A DNA stretch of 46,620 bases from Oscillatoriales cyanobacterium (GCA_004294385.1 REAP01000062.1:1-46620); one strand, 5' to 3'; numbered from the stretch's first letter, positions 33,944-43,321 are shown. The notes: generated by a model from the sequence alone, not told the origin. Translations and numbers: made by a program.

Positions 33944-35599
33944 ATGATATTTCCCAATTTTTCACAATTTTCTGAACTGGCAAAACAAGGTAATTTTGTA
34001 CCGGTATATCAAGAATGGGTTGCTGATTTGGATACGCCGGTTTCTGCTTGGTATCGGGTGTGTGCCGGTCAACCTTATAGTTTTTTGCTGGAGTCGGTGG
34101 AAGGTGGGGAGAAAGTTGGGCGTTATAGTTTGTTAGGGTGCGATCCGTTGTGGATTTTGGAGGCTAAGGGAGCGCAAACAACTCAAGTTTATCGCGATGG
34201 TTCCCAAAAAGTGTTTTTGGGCGATCCGTTTGCGGCTTTGACTGAGTGTTTAGAACCCTATAAGCCCGTTAAATTGCCACAGTTACCGCCGGGAATTGGC
34301 GGGTTGTTTGGGTTTTGGGGTTATGAGTTAATTAAGTGGATTGAACCGCGTGTTCCTGTGTATCCGGCTGGGGAAAAAGATTTGCCGGATGGGTTGTGGA
34401 TGCAGGTTGATAATTTGCTGATTTTCGATCAGGTGAAACGGAAGATTTGGGCCGTAGCTTATGCGGATTTGCGGGATGTTGGGGTTGATTTGGCTGAGGC
34501 TTATGGGCAAGCGTGCGATCGGGTTTCTCAGTTAGTTAACAAGCTGAAATCGCCGCTTTCCCAGCAATCTACTCTCATAGAATGGACTCCTCCCAATGAC
34601 GGGCAAGATGCCCGTTCCACAAGTGTTAAAGACGGGCAAGATGCCCGTTCCACAAGTGTTAAAGACGGGCAAGATGCCCGTTCCACAAGTGTTAAAAGTG
34701 ATAAAGACGGGCAAGATGCCCGTTCCACAAGTGGAGATACAGAGTTGAGTTACAGCAGCAACACTACTCCCGAAAAGTATTGTGCCAATGTCTTAAAAGC
34801 TAAGGATTATATCAAAGCGGGAGATATTTTTCAAGTAGTTGTTTCGCAGCGGCTGGAATCTGAATATAGTGGCGATCCTTTTGCGCTTTACCGCTCTTTG
34901 CGTTTGATTAATCCTTCTCCGTACATGGCTTATTTCAATTTCAAAGATTGGCAGATTATCGGTTCTAGTCCAGAGATTATGGTGAAGGCGGAAAACACTG
35001 CGGATGGCAAAAGAATCGCAACTTTGCGGCCGATTGCTGGTACTCGCCGCCGGGGAAAAACTTCTCAAGAAGATGATGCTTTGGCTGCGGAATTGCTGCA
35101 AGATCCGAAGGAAATTGCCGAACACGTCATGTTAGTTGATTTAGGCAGAAATGACTTAGGCAGAGTTTGCCGCAGCGGTACGGTAAAAGTTGATGAATTA
35201 ATGGGAATTGAGCGTTATTCTCATGTGATGCACATTGTGAGTAATGCGATCGGAGAATTGGCTGAGGATAAGACGGCTTGGGATTTGTTGAAGGCTGCTT
35301 TTCCGGCGGGTACGGTTAGTGGTGCTCCGAAGATTCGGGCGATGGAAATTGTGCACGAGTTGGAAGGCTGTCGCAGGGGGCCGTATTCTGGGGTTTATGG
35401 GTATTATGATTTTGAGGGACAATTGAATAGTGCGATCGCAATTCGGACTATGGTTGTTCGTTCTTTAGGTGGTGACAAACATTCGGTTTCTGTGCAAGCT
35501 GGTGCTGGTTTGGTGGCTGATTCTAACCCGGAAATGGAATATGAGGAAACGCTGAATAAGGCTAGGGGGATGTTACAAGCAATTCGCTGTTTGAAATAG
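33944..35599 (+). CDS. trpE: Anthranilate synthase component I (TrpE) with in-frame repeat insertion
   Basis: 551 residues from [16 protein letters not shown]; a typical TrpE is about 500-510. It makes anthranilate from chorismate with TrpG. The N-terminal domain has the Trp-binding [15 protein letters not shown] element. The chorismate-binding domain has [37 protein letters not shown] and [12 protein letters not shown], all intact. Between the two domains lie about 45 extra residues made of [11 protein letters not shown] units (34598-34732). Some cyanobacterial TrpE-like proteins (TrpE2/ADC synthase) exist; the full set of motifs favours anthranilate synthase. No trpG is adjacent. Confidence 0.93.
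   Translation: MIFPNFSQFSELAKQGNFVPVYQEWVADLDTPVSAWYRVCAGQPYSFLLESVEGGEKVGRYSLLGCDPLWILEAKGAQTTQVYRDGSQKVFLGDPFAALTECLEPYKPVKLPQLPPGIGGLFGFWGYELIKWIEPRVPVYPAGEKDLPDGLWMQVDNLLIFDQVKRKIWAVAYADLRDVGVDLAEAYGQACDRVSQLVNKLKSPLSQQSTLIEWTPPNDGQDARSTSVKDGQDARSTSVKDGQDARSTSVKSDKDGQDARSTSGDTELSYSSNTTPEKYCANVLKAKDYIKAGDIFQVVVSQRLESEYSGDPFALYRSLRLINPSPYMAYFNFKDWQIIGSSPEIMVKAENTADGKRIATLRPIAGTRRRGKTSQEDDALAAELLQDPKEIAEHVMLVDLGRNDLGRVCRSGTVKVDELMGIERYSHVMHIVSNAIGELAEDKTAWDLLKAAFPAGTVSGAPKIRAMEIVHELEGCRRGPYSGVYGYYDFEGQLNSAIAIRTMVVRSLGGDKHSVSVQAGAGLVADSNPEMEYEETLNKARGMLQAIRCLK
34598..34732 (+). repeat. Four palindromic repeats inside trpE
   Basis: 33-bp units GACGGGCAAGATGCCCGTTCC+ACAAGTGTTAAA at 34598, 34631 and 34664, then a 9-nt AGTGATAAA spacer and a fourth unit at 34706. 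The core GACGGGCAAGATGCCCGT is an inverted repeat of the family also found at 35713, 43143, 43186 and 44723. Length is a multiple of three and no stop is introduced. Confidence 0.95.
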
Positions 35600-35610
35600 G
35601 GCAGAGGCCC

Positions 35611-35776
35611 AGAAACCGGGTTTTTTACGAAATACTTCAATGAAACCCTCAGATTCGGTAAAAACCCGGTTTCTTTAGTCGGAGTGCAACTTAAATGTTG
35701 CAACATTATCCATAACAGGCAAGATTCCTGTTCCACAAAGAATAAATCTTCTTGTGGGGTGGGCATCCTGCCCGCC
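35611..35776. repeat. Cluster of two palindrome families after trpE
   Basis: AGAAACCGGGTTTTTT ... AAAAACCCGGTTTCTT (35611-35680) then AACAGGCAAGATTCCTGTTCC with ACAAAG...CTTGTGG (35713-35762). No T-rich terminator is clear. Confidence 0.75.
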
Positions 35777-35802
35777 CTTACCATTTTACCAGAAACCTAA
35801 TT

Positions 35803-36687
35803 ATGAATTTTTACATAGTTGACGTATTTGCCGAGTCAAAATATGCTGGCAACCAGCTAGCTGTATTTTGCGGTGCGGGAGTTGCCGAACTATCTGAAAC
35901 CCAAATGTTAATGATAGCAAGGGAAATCAATTATTCGGAAACTACATTTGTGCGATCGACCGAACCCCAAAACGGCGGCTACGACGTGCGGATATTCACC
36001 CCCAAACAGGAGTTACCCTTTGCCGGTCATCCCACACTAGGAACAGCATTCGTTTTGCAGCAAGAAATCATCAACCAACCTGTAGAACAAGTTATTTTAA
36101 ATCTAGCCGTCGGTCAAATTCCAGTTACTTTCAAATATCAAAATCAAGCCGCAGATATTTTGTGGATGCGACAAAACTCACCTACATTTGGTCAAGTTTT
36201 ATCAGCCGAGACTCTTGCAAATGTACTGAATTTAGAAATAAATGAAATTGATGTAAGATTCCCAATTCAAGAAGTTTCTACCGGAGTACCGTTCATTATT
36301 GTACCGCTAACAACTCTGGCATCGCTCAAGAAAGCTAAAGTCAAATTAGACAAATATTTTGAACTGATTGAGACAACAGAAGCCAAAGATATTTTGATAT
36401 TTTGTCCAGAGACTTACAGCGATGTCAATGATTTGAGTGTGCGAGTTTTCGCCCATTCATTAGGAATCCCCGAAGATCCGGCCACCGGGAGTGCAAATGG
36501 CTGTTTGGCTGGATATTTGGTAAATTATGCCTATTTTGGACAGGATTTGATTGATGTCAAAGTTGAACAAGGCTATGAGATCGATCGACCTTCACTGCTG
36601 TTATTGAAATCTCAGAAAAAAGACGGACAAATAGAAGTTTTGGTTGGCGGCAAAGTTGTGATGGTTGCTAAAGGAGAATTTATGTAG
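35803..36687 (+). CDS. PhzF family isomerase/epimerase-like protein
   Basis: 294 residues from MNFYIVDVFAESKYAGNQLAV. The PhzF signatures are the catalytic Glu46 (INYSETTFV), FAGHPTLGTAFVL and EDPATGSANGCLAGYLV. The two halves form the diaminopimelate-epimerase-like fold. Most bacterial members outside phenazine clusters have unknown substrates, and no phenazine genes are present. The start is set by homology; the upstream 17 codons are translated repeat. Confidence 0.9.
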   Translation: MNFYIVDVFAESKYAGNQLAVFCGAGVAELSETQMLMIAREINYSETTFVRSTEPQNGGYDVRIFTPKQELPFAGHPTLGTAFVLQQEIINQPVEQVILNLAVGQIPVTFKYQNQAADILWMRQNSPTFGQVLSAETLANVLNLEINEIDVRFPIQEVSTGVPFIIVPLTTLASLKKAKVKLDKYFELIETTEAKDILIFCPETYSDVNDLSVRVFAHSLGIPEDPATGSANGCLAGYLVNYAYFGQDLIDVKVEQGYEIDRPSLLLLKSQKKDGQIEVLVGGKVVMVAKGEFM

Positions 36688-36714
36688 AATTAGCTTAAAT
36701 AATCGTAAATACCT

Positions 36715-36910
36715 GTAGGGGCGGGTTTTACCAACCATAATAGTCAAAAACCAACAATCTCATAAACCCGCCCCACCCAAATGTAGGGGCGGGTTTTACC
36801 AACCATAATAGTCAAAAACCAACAATCTCATAAACCCGCCCCACCCAAATGTAGGGGCGGGTTTTACCAACCAGAATGGTCAAAAACCAACAATCTTGTA
36901 AACCCGCCCC
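36715..36910. repeat. Three tandem 68-bp palindromic repeats (GGGGCGGGTTT ... AAACCCGCCCC)
   Basis: Units start at 36715, 36783 and 36851 with 1-3 differences. Each begins GTAGGGGCGGGTTTTACC and ends AAACCCGCCCCACC, so each can fold on itself. A diverged relative is at about 40738-40805. The rest of 36688-36978 holds nothing else recognisable. Confidence 0.92.
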
Positions 36911-36978
36911 AGCCGCTCATATTCATTGATCCGCGTTAGTGGGATAATGAAAGTCTCATCTTTACCAGATACTTTCTA

Positions 36979-37455
36979 ATGCTACAAACATTTTCTCAGT
37001 CGTTGAATTTATCCCCCGAAGCTTCAGAAGTCCTGCTGTCACTTCCATTAACCAGTTTGCTCGATTCACCCGATCTCAGTGAATTGCTGGAAAGTCTCGA
37101 TACTAATCTACTCAAAGAAAGCTTGCCGACTGCTGGGGCGGTTTTAGCCAAAAATCTCCCAGCTTTTTATGACTGGTTAGAAACTGAACTAGAGATTAAA
37201 AACGTCCCAGATAGTCCCGATCATGCTACGCAATGGGTAGTCGGTTTTTTGAAGAATCAAGAAAGTTTAACTCGTTTAGTTGAGTTGCACAAATCGATTC
37301 CTAGACCGGCATTAGAACGATCGATCCCTCGTTTAGTTGGTATATTTAAGGATGTGACACCGATCGAACTTAAGCAAGAATGGGAAAAAGCGGTTGCAGC
37401 ACTTTGTTTGGTACTCGCCGTAGCAGCCCGCGAAAACCAGCCATCAGCGCTATGA
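36979..37455 (+). CDS. Hypothetical helical protein (158 aa)
   Basis: MLQTFSQSLNLSPEASEVLLSLPLTSLL... A soluble protein of short amphipathic helices rich in Leu, Ser and Glu. No family recognised. It ends 18 bp from the convergent lipase-like gene. Confidence 0.6.
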   Translation: MLQTFSQSLNLSPEASEVLLSLPLTSLLDSPDLSELLESLDTNLLKESLPTAGAVLAKNLPAFYDWLETELEIKNVPDSPDHATQWVVGFLKNQESLTRLVELHKSIPRPALERSIPRLVGIFKDVTPIELKQEWEKAVAALCLVLAVAARENQPSAL

Positions 37456-37472
37456 AGGGATTTGGCGCGAGT

Positions 37473-38324
37473 TTAGGTAAAGCGGCTTTTTCGGAAAATT
37501 TGTAATTGAGCGCGATCGATCTGAACTACCACGGGCTTTTTCTTGTTTAGGACGATCGCATTATGTCTATTTAGCAAAATCCACTGAGCCAACATTACCA
37601 TCAACACTCGCCTTTTCCGAAACTTTTCATCCAAAGAAGCCATTCGGACGATCGCCTCTTCAATCTTATACCACCAGTTTCTCCCTTTCTGAGAAATTAC
37701 AAAAGTCGTTCCCGGTATGTAATCGCCTCTATTTGCCCAAAAAGCATATCTTTCGCCTAACGTAAAGTAGTGAAAAACATTTGTAGCTGTAGAATTCTTG
37801 GCTAACTTTTCACAAACACCCAAAGCATTAAAAGTGACAGTAGAACGAATATAATTGTAGTATTTTGCAGCAATTTGCTGAGCGACTTTGCCGCCCAAAC
37901 TTTCTCCGATGACATCAGCCGGATTCCCGTTGACAAACTGCTGCTTTAGCCAATCAATAGCACCCACAGTTTCTGCCGATTTCAACTGTCGCTCTAATTT
38001 TGCCATAAACACATCTGGTGTATCTTCCAAAACGCGATCGAAAGGATACCACGAACCATAGCCACGAATTACCAAAATCGGCGCATGATTCGCATATGTT
38101 ATACTAGAGCGAACTTCAGCATAAAAACCTGTTTTAAAATCTTCAAACACTTTTTCGACTTGATAACCATGCACTAACTCTCCTTCCTGATGTCGAACGT
38201 AAATTGAAGGATTATTTGGTTTAAAAGTATCATGTAATTGAGGTTTGGCAAACTTTTCATAGATCGCATCTAGTGAATGTCTTCCTGTTTTGCGATCGCA
38301 AAAATCCGATTTTATTGTTGTCAT
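37473..38324 (-). CDS. Alpha/beta-hydrolase (lipase-like) protein
   Basis: 283 residues from MTTIKSDFCDRKTGRHSLDAIYEKF. The segment ADVIGESLGGKVAQQIAAKYY holds a GxSxG nucleophile elbow (GESLG), with a preceding strand PILVIRGYGSWYPF. No signal peptide. The C-terminal 50 residues are basic. Possibly a lipase or esterase; the remaining catalytic Asp and His are not assigned. It lies 42 bp downstream of the TerD-vWA gene on the same strand. Confidence 0.65.
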   Translation of the reverse strand: MTTIKSDFCDRKTGRHSLDAIYEKFAKPQLHDTFKPNNPSIYVRHQEGELVHGYQVEKVFEDFKTGFYAEVRSSITYANHAPILVIRGYGSWYPFDRVLEDTPDVFMAKLERQLKSAETVGAIDWLKQQFVNGNPADVIGESLGGKVAQQIAAKYYNYIRSTVTFNALGVCEKLAKNSTATNVFHYFTLGERYAFWANRGDYIPGTTFVISQKGRNWWYKIEEAIVRMASLDEKFRKRRVLMVMLAQWILLNRHNAIVLNKKKPVVVQIDRAQLQIFRKSRFT

Positions 38325-38366
38325 TACAAGGATAGCCAAAAACTAGATTTTGTTTGCCTTTGAAAG

Positions 38367-39893
38367 CTAACTATAGGGTAAGAGATTTTTGAGTCGCGCC
38401 GAGAGCACCCAATTAGGATATTCTGCTGTCAACAAATCGTATAATTCCTCATCTGCAATACTTTCTGGATCTTCTACACTGAAGAAATCGGCATTGTCTA
38501 GGTAGCGATCGCCCATTTCGTCAAGTTGCTCTAAAAAGCTAAAATCGCTCGCTGTAGCCCTAGAAAACCAGCCGCCAATGCCCTTACTTTTGACATCCTT
38601 CTGCGATTTGCCGATCGCCATAAATTGCCAAAACATCGGCTCATAGGATGACCATTTGAGCTGCTGCTTGGTTGCCGACTCATCCGCAGTGGCTCCATCC
38701 GTTACAAACATCACATACACTGGTTTATCGGCGCTAATAGGTGCGTAGCGACTGCCATCACGAGCGTTTGGAAAATAGAAATTTCTAATCTCCTGCATCA
38801 CTCTACCGTAGTAAGTACCTCCTTCCAAAGGGTATCGCTTCAGTATATGATGGATGAAGTTTGGGAAATTGTCGATCGACATTTCGCCCGCATTATAAGA
38901 GTTGATGCCAAACAGAAATATATCGACGGATGCGTTGTCATCAAACCGACATCCCAAAGCCAAAATCTTCTCAGCTAAACGCTGAATTTTCCCAGAACTA
39001 TACAGGGAAGACATAGAGGCAGAAATATCAAGGCAAAGTGCTACTTTGGCATCGTGATTTGTGAGATTTGCCTTCTTGAGTGAGATATCGGCTTTCTTGA
39101 CGAGATCGAAAATGTGCGGAGCTTTTTCCTCAAGCTTTTTATCTAAAGCTATAGCTTTCTGGCTTTTTTCACTAACTTTGGGAGTGGCTAATTCAGTTAT
39201 TGCTAATTCTGGAATTACTAATTCTGGAATTACTACTTCTGGGATTGTCAATTGAGTAGTTGCTAATTCTGGAATTACTAAATCGGAATTATTTAAGTTA
39301 GTTTCTTTTTGCTCAGTTTCCTGTTTGATTTCGACATAATATTTGTCTACAAAACTTTGCAATCCAGCATTGTATCCTTCTCCTACAGCTTGAAATCTCC
39401 ACTTTGCATCTTTTTTATACAACCGTCCAAACTCGACTGCTGTCTCTTGTGAGAAATTTTGTTTGAGATTGTAACAAGCAAGTTCAGTGTCGGTTTCTGA
39501 GTTGTAAAGTCTAATAAAAGCATTTTGAATTTGGCTAAAATTTTGATTTTTTGCCTGTGCTTCGTGAATGGTGACGACAAAAATAATTTCTGTAATAGCT
39601 GGATTTATTTTACTAAAATCTAGATCAATTGTCTCGTTATCTGCTTTACCTTTGCCAGTTTTGTGATTTCCTAAATGGTGTAGAGACTGGTCGAGCGATC
39701 GCACATTATTGTAAAATACAAAATATTTTTCATCGGGAATTTTGCCATCTGCACCCAACATGAATACGGAAGCATCTATCTCATAGCTTTCTATGTTTTG
39801 ATTCATTTGCCAGCCGAGGGCGACGGACACTTTGTGTAACTTAGCATCTTGAAAAAGATTAAATCTTTCGCCCTTACTTAATTGAATTTCCAT
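38367..39893 (-). CDS. TerD-vWA fusion protein (tellurium-resistance family)
   Basis: 508 residues from MEIQLSKGERFNLF, with GAGGAG 7 nt upstream. Residues 1-188 are a TerD domain (EIDASVFMLGADGKIPDEKYFVFYNN ... EFGRLYKKDAKWRFQAVGEGYNAGL). A linker of repeated IPEL/TEL/IPEV units (about 208-245) joins a vWA domain with the MIDAS motif DISAS (CLDISASMSSLYSSG) and the downstream VTDGATADES. This combination corresponds to the TerF-like architecture. Ter proteins are associated with metal or phage stress, but the biochemical role is unresolved. Confidence 0.88.
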   Translation of the reverse strand: MEIQLSKGERFNLFQDAKLHKVSVALGWQMNQNIESYEIDASVFMLGADGKIPDEKYFVFYNNVRSLDQSLHHLGNHKTGKGKADNETIDLDFSKINPAITEIIFVVTIHEAQAKNQNFSQIQNAFIRLYNSETDTELACYNLKQNFSQETAVEFGRLYKKDAKWRFQAVGEGYNAGLQSFVDKYYVEIKQETEQKETNLNNSDLVIPELATTQLTIPEVVIPELVIPELAITELATPKVSEKSQKAIALDKKLEEKAPHIFDLVKKADISLKKANLTNHDAKVALCLDISASMSSLYSSGKIQRLAEKILALGCRFDDNASVDIFLFGINSYNAGEMSIDNFPNFIHHILKRYPLEGGTYYGRVMQEIRNFYFPNARDGSRYAPISADKPVYVMFVTDGATADESATKQQLKWSSYEPMFWQFMAIGKSQKDVKSKGIGGWFSRATASDFSFLEQLDEMGDRYLDNADFFSVEDPESIADEELYDLLTAEYPNWVLSARLKNLLPYS

Positions 39894-39996
39894 CACGTTT
39901 CTCCTCTAATTGGTAGGATTTGAAATCAAGGGAAACATTCTTGATTTTGTTGAATTTCCCCTTGATTTATTTAGCTCGATCCCGATCGCAAGTCGA

Positions 39997-40566
39997 TCAA
40001 GAATACTTGTCTACAAAGCTTTGCAAGCCAGCGTTGTATCCTTCTCCTACAGCTTGGAACCTCCACTCGCCGTCTTTTTTGTAGAGTCTGCCAAATTCGA
40101 TCGCAGTTTCCCTCGAAAAATCCTCATCCAAATCGTATTTAAGGACTTCTGTGTTAGTAGTAGTATCGTAAATCCTGATAAAAGCATTCCGAACTTGACC
40201 GAAGTTTTGTCTCCGTAATTCAGCTTCGTGAATTGTGACAACAAAGACAATTTCTAAAACAGTCGGATCGACTTTGGTTAAGTCAACAGTCACTGTTTCG
40301 TCATCATTCGCTCCTTCTCCGGTTCTGCTATCTCCGAGATGTTTTACTGAACTGTCTGGGGACTCTTGGTTGTTGTAAAAAACAAAGTATTTTTCGCTGG
40401 GAATTTTCGCAGTTGCACTTAGCATAAACACGGAAGCATCCAAATCAAATGCTGCGCCGGTGTCTGTAGCGTTGGTATCCCATCCCAAACCGATCCCGGC
40501 ATTTTTCAGCCCCGGTGCTTCTTTAGAGAGATTGATTCTCCCGCCTTTTTCCAAGTTGATAGACAT
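39997..40566 (-). CDS. TerD family protein
   Basis: 189 residues: MSINLEKGGRINLSKEAPGLKNAGIGLGWD ... DLDASVFMLSATAKIPSEKYFVFYNNQESPD ... EFGRLYKKDGEWRFQAVGEGYNAGLQSFVDKY. This is a complete TerD/TerE domain, a calcium-binding stress-protein fold. AGGAGAG sits before the ATG. It precedes the TerD-vWA gene by 100 bp on the same strand and was probably the source of its N-terminal half by duplication. Confidence 0.93.
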   Translation of the reverse strand: MSINLEKGGRINLSKEAPGLKNAGIGLGWDTNATDTGAAFDLDASVFMLSATAKIPSEKYFVFYNNQESPDSSVKHLGDSRTGEGANDDETVTVDLTKVDPTVLEIVFVVTIHEAELRRQNFGQVRNAFIRIYDTTTNTEVLKYDLDEDFSRETAIEFGRLYKKDGEWRFQAVGEGYNAGLQSFVDKYS

Positions 40567-40737
40567 TTGCTCTCCTATTCACAATATTACTGGCGTTACT
40601 ACTGACTTCTTGCACCAATATCAATCAGGGGCTTTTTTGTGGGTGCGGGCGGGTTTATTTAACCTGTTTGCACCATGAGAAAGCTTTCGGTGAACCAGCC
40701 CCTTGTATCTTGAAAGAGGTACATTTGAATTTACCGT

Positions 40738-40805
40738 TGGGGGCGGGCGGGTTTATTGAGATTGTTGGTTCTTGTTATATATTGTTGGTGAACCCGCCCC
40801 TACAA
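40738..40805. repeat. Diverged CCCGCCCC palindrome between def and terD
   Basis: GGGGGCGGGCGGGTTTATTG ... GGTGAACCCGCCCCTAC, related to the 68-bp array at 36715. A decayed second copy lies at about 40630-40700. No gene in 40567-40856. Confidence 0.7.
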
Positions 40806-40856
40806 GTTTTTGATTTGCGGGTGCAAGATCTCAGTTACTAGAAATTATATCAAGTT

Positions 40857-41390
40857 TTATAGCAGGTTGACAAATTGCCGCTGATACTCATCCTCAGTCA
40901 TCAGTTCTTGGGTGCTTTCCACCCTGTCTAAAAACAGGATACCATCTAAATGGTCGTGTTCGTGTTGAAAAATTCGAGCCACAAAATCGGTTAATTCTTG
41001 TTGGTGCAGTTTGCCGTCTCTGCTGGTATATTCAATTTCGATCGATCGACTTCTCGGTACTAACCCGCGTATCCCAGGAATACTCAAACAGCCTTCCCAG
41101 TCTTTGACTGTCTCGGTTGAACTCGCTATAATTCGGGGGTTAATCATCGCTGTGGGCTCCATGTGTGGTGCTTGGGGATAGCGCAGATTGGGGCGGGATG
41201 CGACGACGAACAGCCGATCGCCCATAGCGACTTGAGGGGCGGCAATCCCCACTCCGTTTGCCTGCTGTACAGTAGAGATCAGGTTGTCGATTAACTCTTG
41301 AATGCGATCGGCTTGAATATTCTCAACAATTTGCGATCGGCGGCGCAATACGGGATTTCCTAATTGTGAGATTTGTAAGATTTCTGGCAT
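40857..41390 (-). CDS. def: Peptide deformylase
   Basis: 177 residues. It removes the formyl group from nascent N-termini. All three motifs are intact: GVGIAAPQ (46-53), EGCLS (99-103) and HEHDH (143-147), which supply the Gln, Cys, His, His and Glu of the metal site. No Shine-Dalgarno is possible because the sequence upstream of the ATG is a heptanucleotide minisatellite. Confidence 0.97.
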   Translation of the reverse strand: MPEILQISQLGNPVLRRRSQIVENIQADRIQELIDNLISTVQQANGVGIAAPQVAMGDRLFVVASRPNLRYPQAPHMEPTAMINPRIIASSTETVKDWEGCLSIPGIRGLVPRSRSIEIEYTSRDGKLHQQELTDFVARIFQHEHDHLDGILFLDRVESTQELMTEDEYQRQFVNLL

Positions 41391-41631
41391 TGGTAATTGG
41401 GAATTGGGAATTGGGAATTGGGAATTGGGAATTGGGAATTGGGAATTGGGAATTGGGAATTGGTAATTGGGAATTGGTAATTGGGAATTGGTAATTGTTA
41501 ATTGGGAATTGGGAATTGGTAATTGGTAATTGGTAATTGTTAATTGGGAATTGGTAATTGGTAATTGTTAATTGGGAATTGGTAATTGGTAATTGTTAAT
41601 TGGGAATTGGGAATTGGGAATTGGTAATTGG
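41391..41631. repeat. AATTGGG/AATTGGT minisatellite upstream of def
   Basis: About 240 bp of 6-7-bp units (GGGAATT, GGTAATT, GTTAATT) in mixed order, starting directly at the def start codon. The heptamer differs from the ATTTTGG tracts elsewhere in the window. Confidence 0.97.
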
Positions 41632-41638
41632 TGCTCTG

Positions 41639-41692
41639 CCCTTCGACTACGCTCAGGGTACGGATTATAGTCCCCTGAGCGTAGTCGAAGGG
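41639..41692. terminator. Perfect 20-bp inverted repeat between htrA and def
   Basis: CCCTTCGACTACGCTCAGGG (41639-41658) and its exact complement (41673-41692) around a 14-nt loop. It lies 17 bp after the htrA stop. The long GC-rich stem could stop transcription, but there is no T-run, so it may be a dispersed repeat instead. Confidence 0.6.
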
Positions 41693-41708
41693 TTAACCGT
41701 CAACAAAA

Positions 41709-42904
41709 TCATCGAACTTTTTGCACAGGTAAACTCCCAGGTTTCACACTCAAATTGAGTATTTGCCCATTCCGATTAATCTCCATTTGCAAAAGCCCGC
41801 CAACCCTAGCATTTTGCACAAATTCCTGAACAGCTTCCGACTGAATAATCGGCTGATTATTAATTTTTTGAATCACATCTCCAGCCCGCAAACCAGATGC
41901 AGCAGCGGGAGAAGTAGGAACAACACTCACAATTGCTACACCCCGATCGACTGTAACTCGAAGACTGCTGTTACCATTTTTATTAATTTGCTCCTTAACA
42001 TCAGGAGTTAGCGTCGCCATTTCAATGCCCAAATAAGCGTGTTCGACTTTCCCCGTCGAAATCAGTTCTTGGGCCACTTGTTGAGCCGTCTTAATCGGAA
42101 TCGCAAAGCCCAATCCTTGAGCACCTTGAATAATCGCCGTATTCATCCCGATAACTTGTCCCGAAGCATTCAACAGCGGGCCACCCGAATTTCCTGGATT
42201 AATCGCCGCGTCTGTTTGAATAAAACCAACTCGTTTGTCAGGTACGCCTACCTCCGAACTCGATCGCCCCGTAGCGCTAATAATCCCCGCTGTCACCGAA
42301 TTGTCCAAACCCAAAGGATTGCCGATCGCGATCGCCCATTCCCCAGACAGCAGCTTATCAGAATTGCCGATCGTCACCACACCTTATCAGCACCCAACAC
42401 ACGTCCGGTAAAGCTGCGGCCATCCCTGAGAGTGACACTTACCGTATCTGCGCCTTCTACAACGTGAGCATTCGTCAAAATCACCCCATCAGCACCGATC
42501 GCAAAACCCGAACCAGTACCCCTTTCCATCCCACCTCGACCGCTTGAATTCGGATCTGAGCGAAAAAAGTCTTCCGGCGACAGCCCTCTATTTCCCGGTT
42601 TCACCGCCCGCGAAGCATCGATCCGAACTACTGCCGGCCCCACTTTTTCCACCGCTGTGACAATAAAATTCACATTAGCTGGATTGCCAGAAAGGGAATT
42701 TGGTAGCAATCCTTTGCTAGCTTGAGGTTTAGTATTCAGAGGTAGTTGCAATTTCGGTTCCAGCGTCCTTTGTGGTTCACCAGAATTTGCGGGTAATCGG
42801 GAAGCCGTCAGACGATCGCCCAACATGGCGGCCCCAGCTCCCGTCACCAGTAGTAATATGTAGATTGCCGGTTGCTTCCAAAATTTGCCAGTTGAACTCT
42901 TCAT
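41709..42904 (-). pseudogene. HtrA/Deg-type serine protease with a deletion and frameshift
   Basis: HhoA/HhoB-like periplasmic protease. The N-terminal frame (42904 to 42380) has a membrane anchor (IYILLLVTGAGAAMLG) and the catalytic His (ILTNAHVV), then reads GADKVW-stop. The remaining frame (42377 to 41709) starts at [14 protein letters not shown], holds the catalytic Ser (GNSGGPLL) and a PDZ domain ([16 protein letters not shown]). Relatives have about 15 residues (TDVAVVKI... to LPT) between these points, including the catalytic Asp; two nt remain (42378-42379), so roughly 43 nt are lost. As written it cannot make an active protease. Start at ATG 42904; TTG 42931 is an alternative. Confidence 0.9.
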
Positions 42905-43321
42905 GACGACTTTTTTAGGCTTTCCTGCCAAATCTAAAATATTTGCGGGCTGATTCCCGATACCTTTGAGTCACCTGGGGGCCGCAGAATTTTGGGGCGA
43001 TCGGCAGACTCCTCTAAACTTTAGCATTGACCTTCCTCAATTTGCTCACCAGCCCGTAAAAAATGTTGATTGATCGATCAACCTTCAAAATCGCCACTTC
43101 GATTAAACTGAGATCTTGCACCATTCTCAATTAGCCTTTTATGAACAGGCAAGATGCCTGTTCTACAAGAAATCCACTCTTTGTGGAACAGGCATCTTGC
43201 CTGTTGCTGAAATGCTGCTAGATGCCTGTTCTACAAGAAATCCACTCTTTATGTGAGATTAAACTGAGTTCTCAAGAATACAAATTGAATCTGTTTGAAT
43301 GCCTAGTGGCAGAGGTAGAAC
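42905..43321. other. Repeat-bearing spacer upstream of dnaA
   Basis: No gene seen. AACAGGCAAGATGCCTGTT (43144-43162) and its inverted partner AACAGGCATCTTGCCTGTT (43187-43205) form a long hairpin with TTCTACAAG...CTTTGTGG arms. Part of the unit (GATGCCTGTTCTACAAG...) is duplicated at 43221-43250. The dnaA promoter should lie in 43206-43321. Confidence 0.7.

Noticed and set aside
33697..33983. Minus-strand frames rich in Arg, Lys and Glu upstream of trpE
   Set aside because: They are translations of the CTTCC/TTCGTA minisatellite and have no other content.
36715..36910. CRISPR array
   Set aside because: The 68-bp units are contiguous with no unique spacers, each unit is itself palindromic over long arms, and no cas genes are present.
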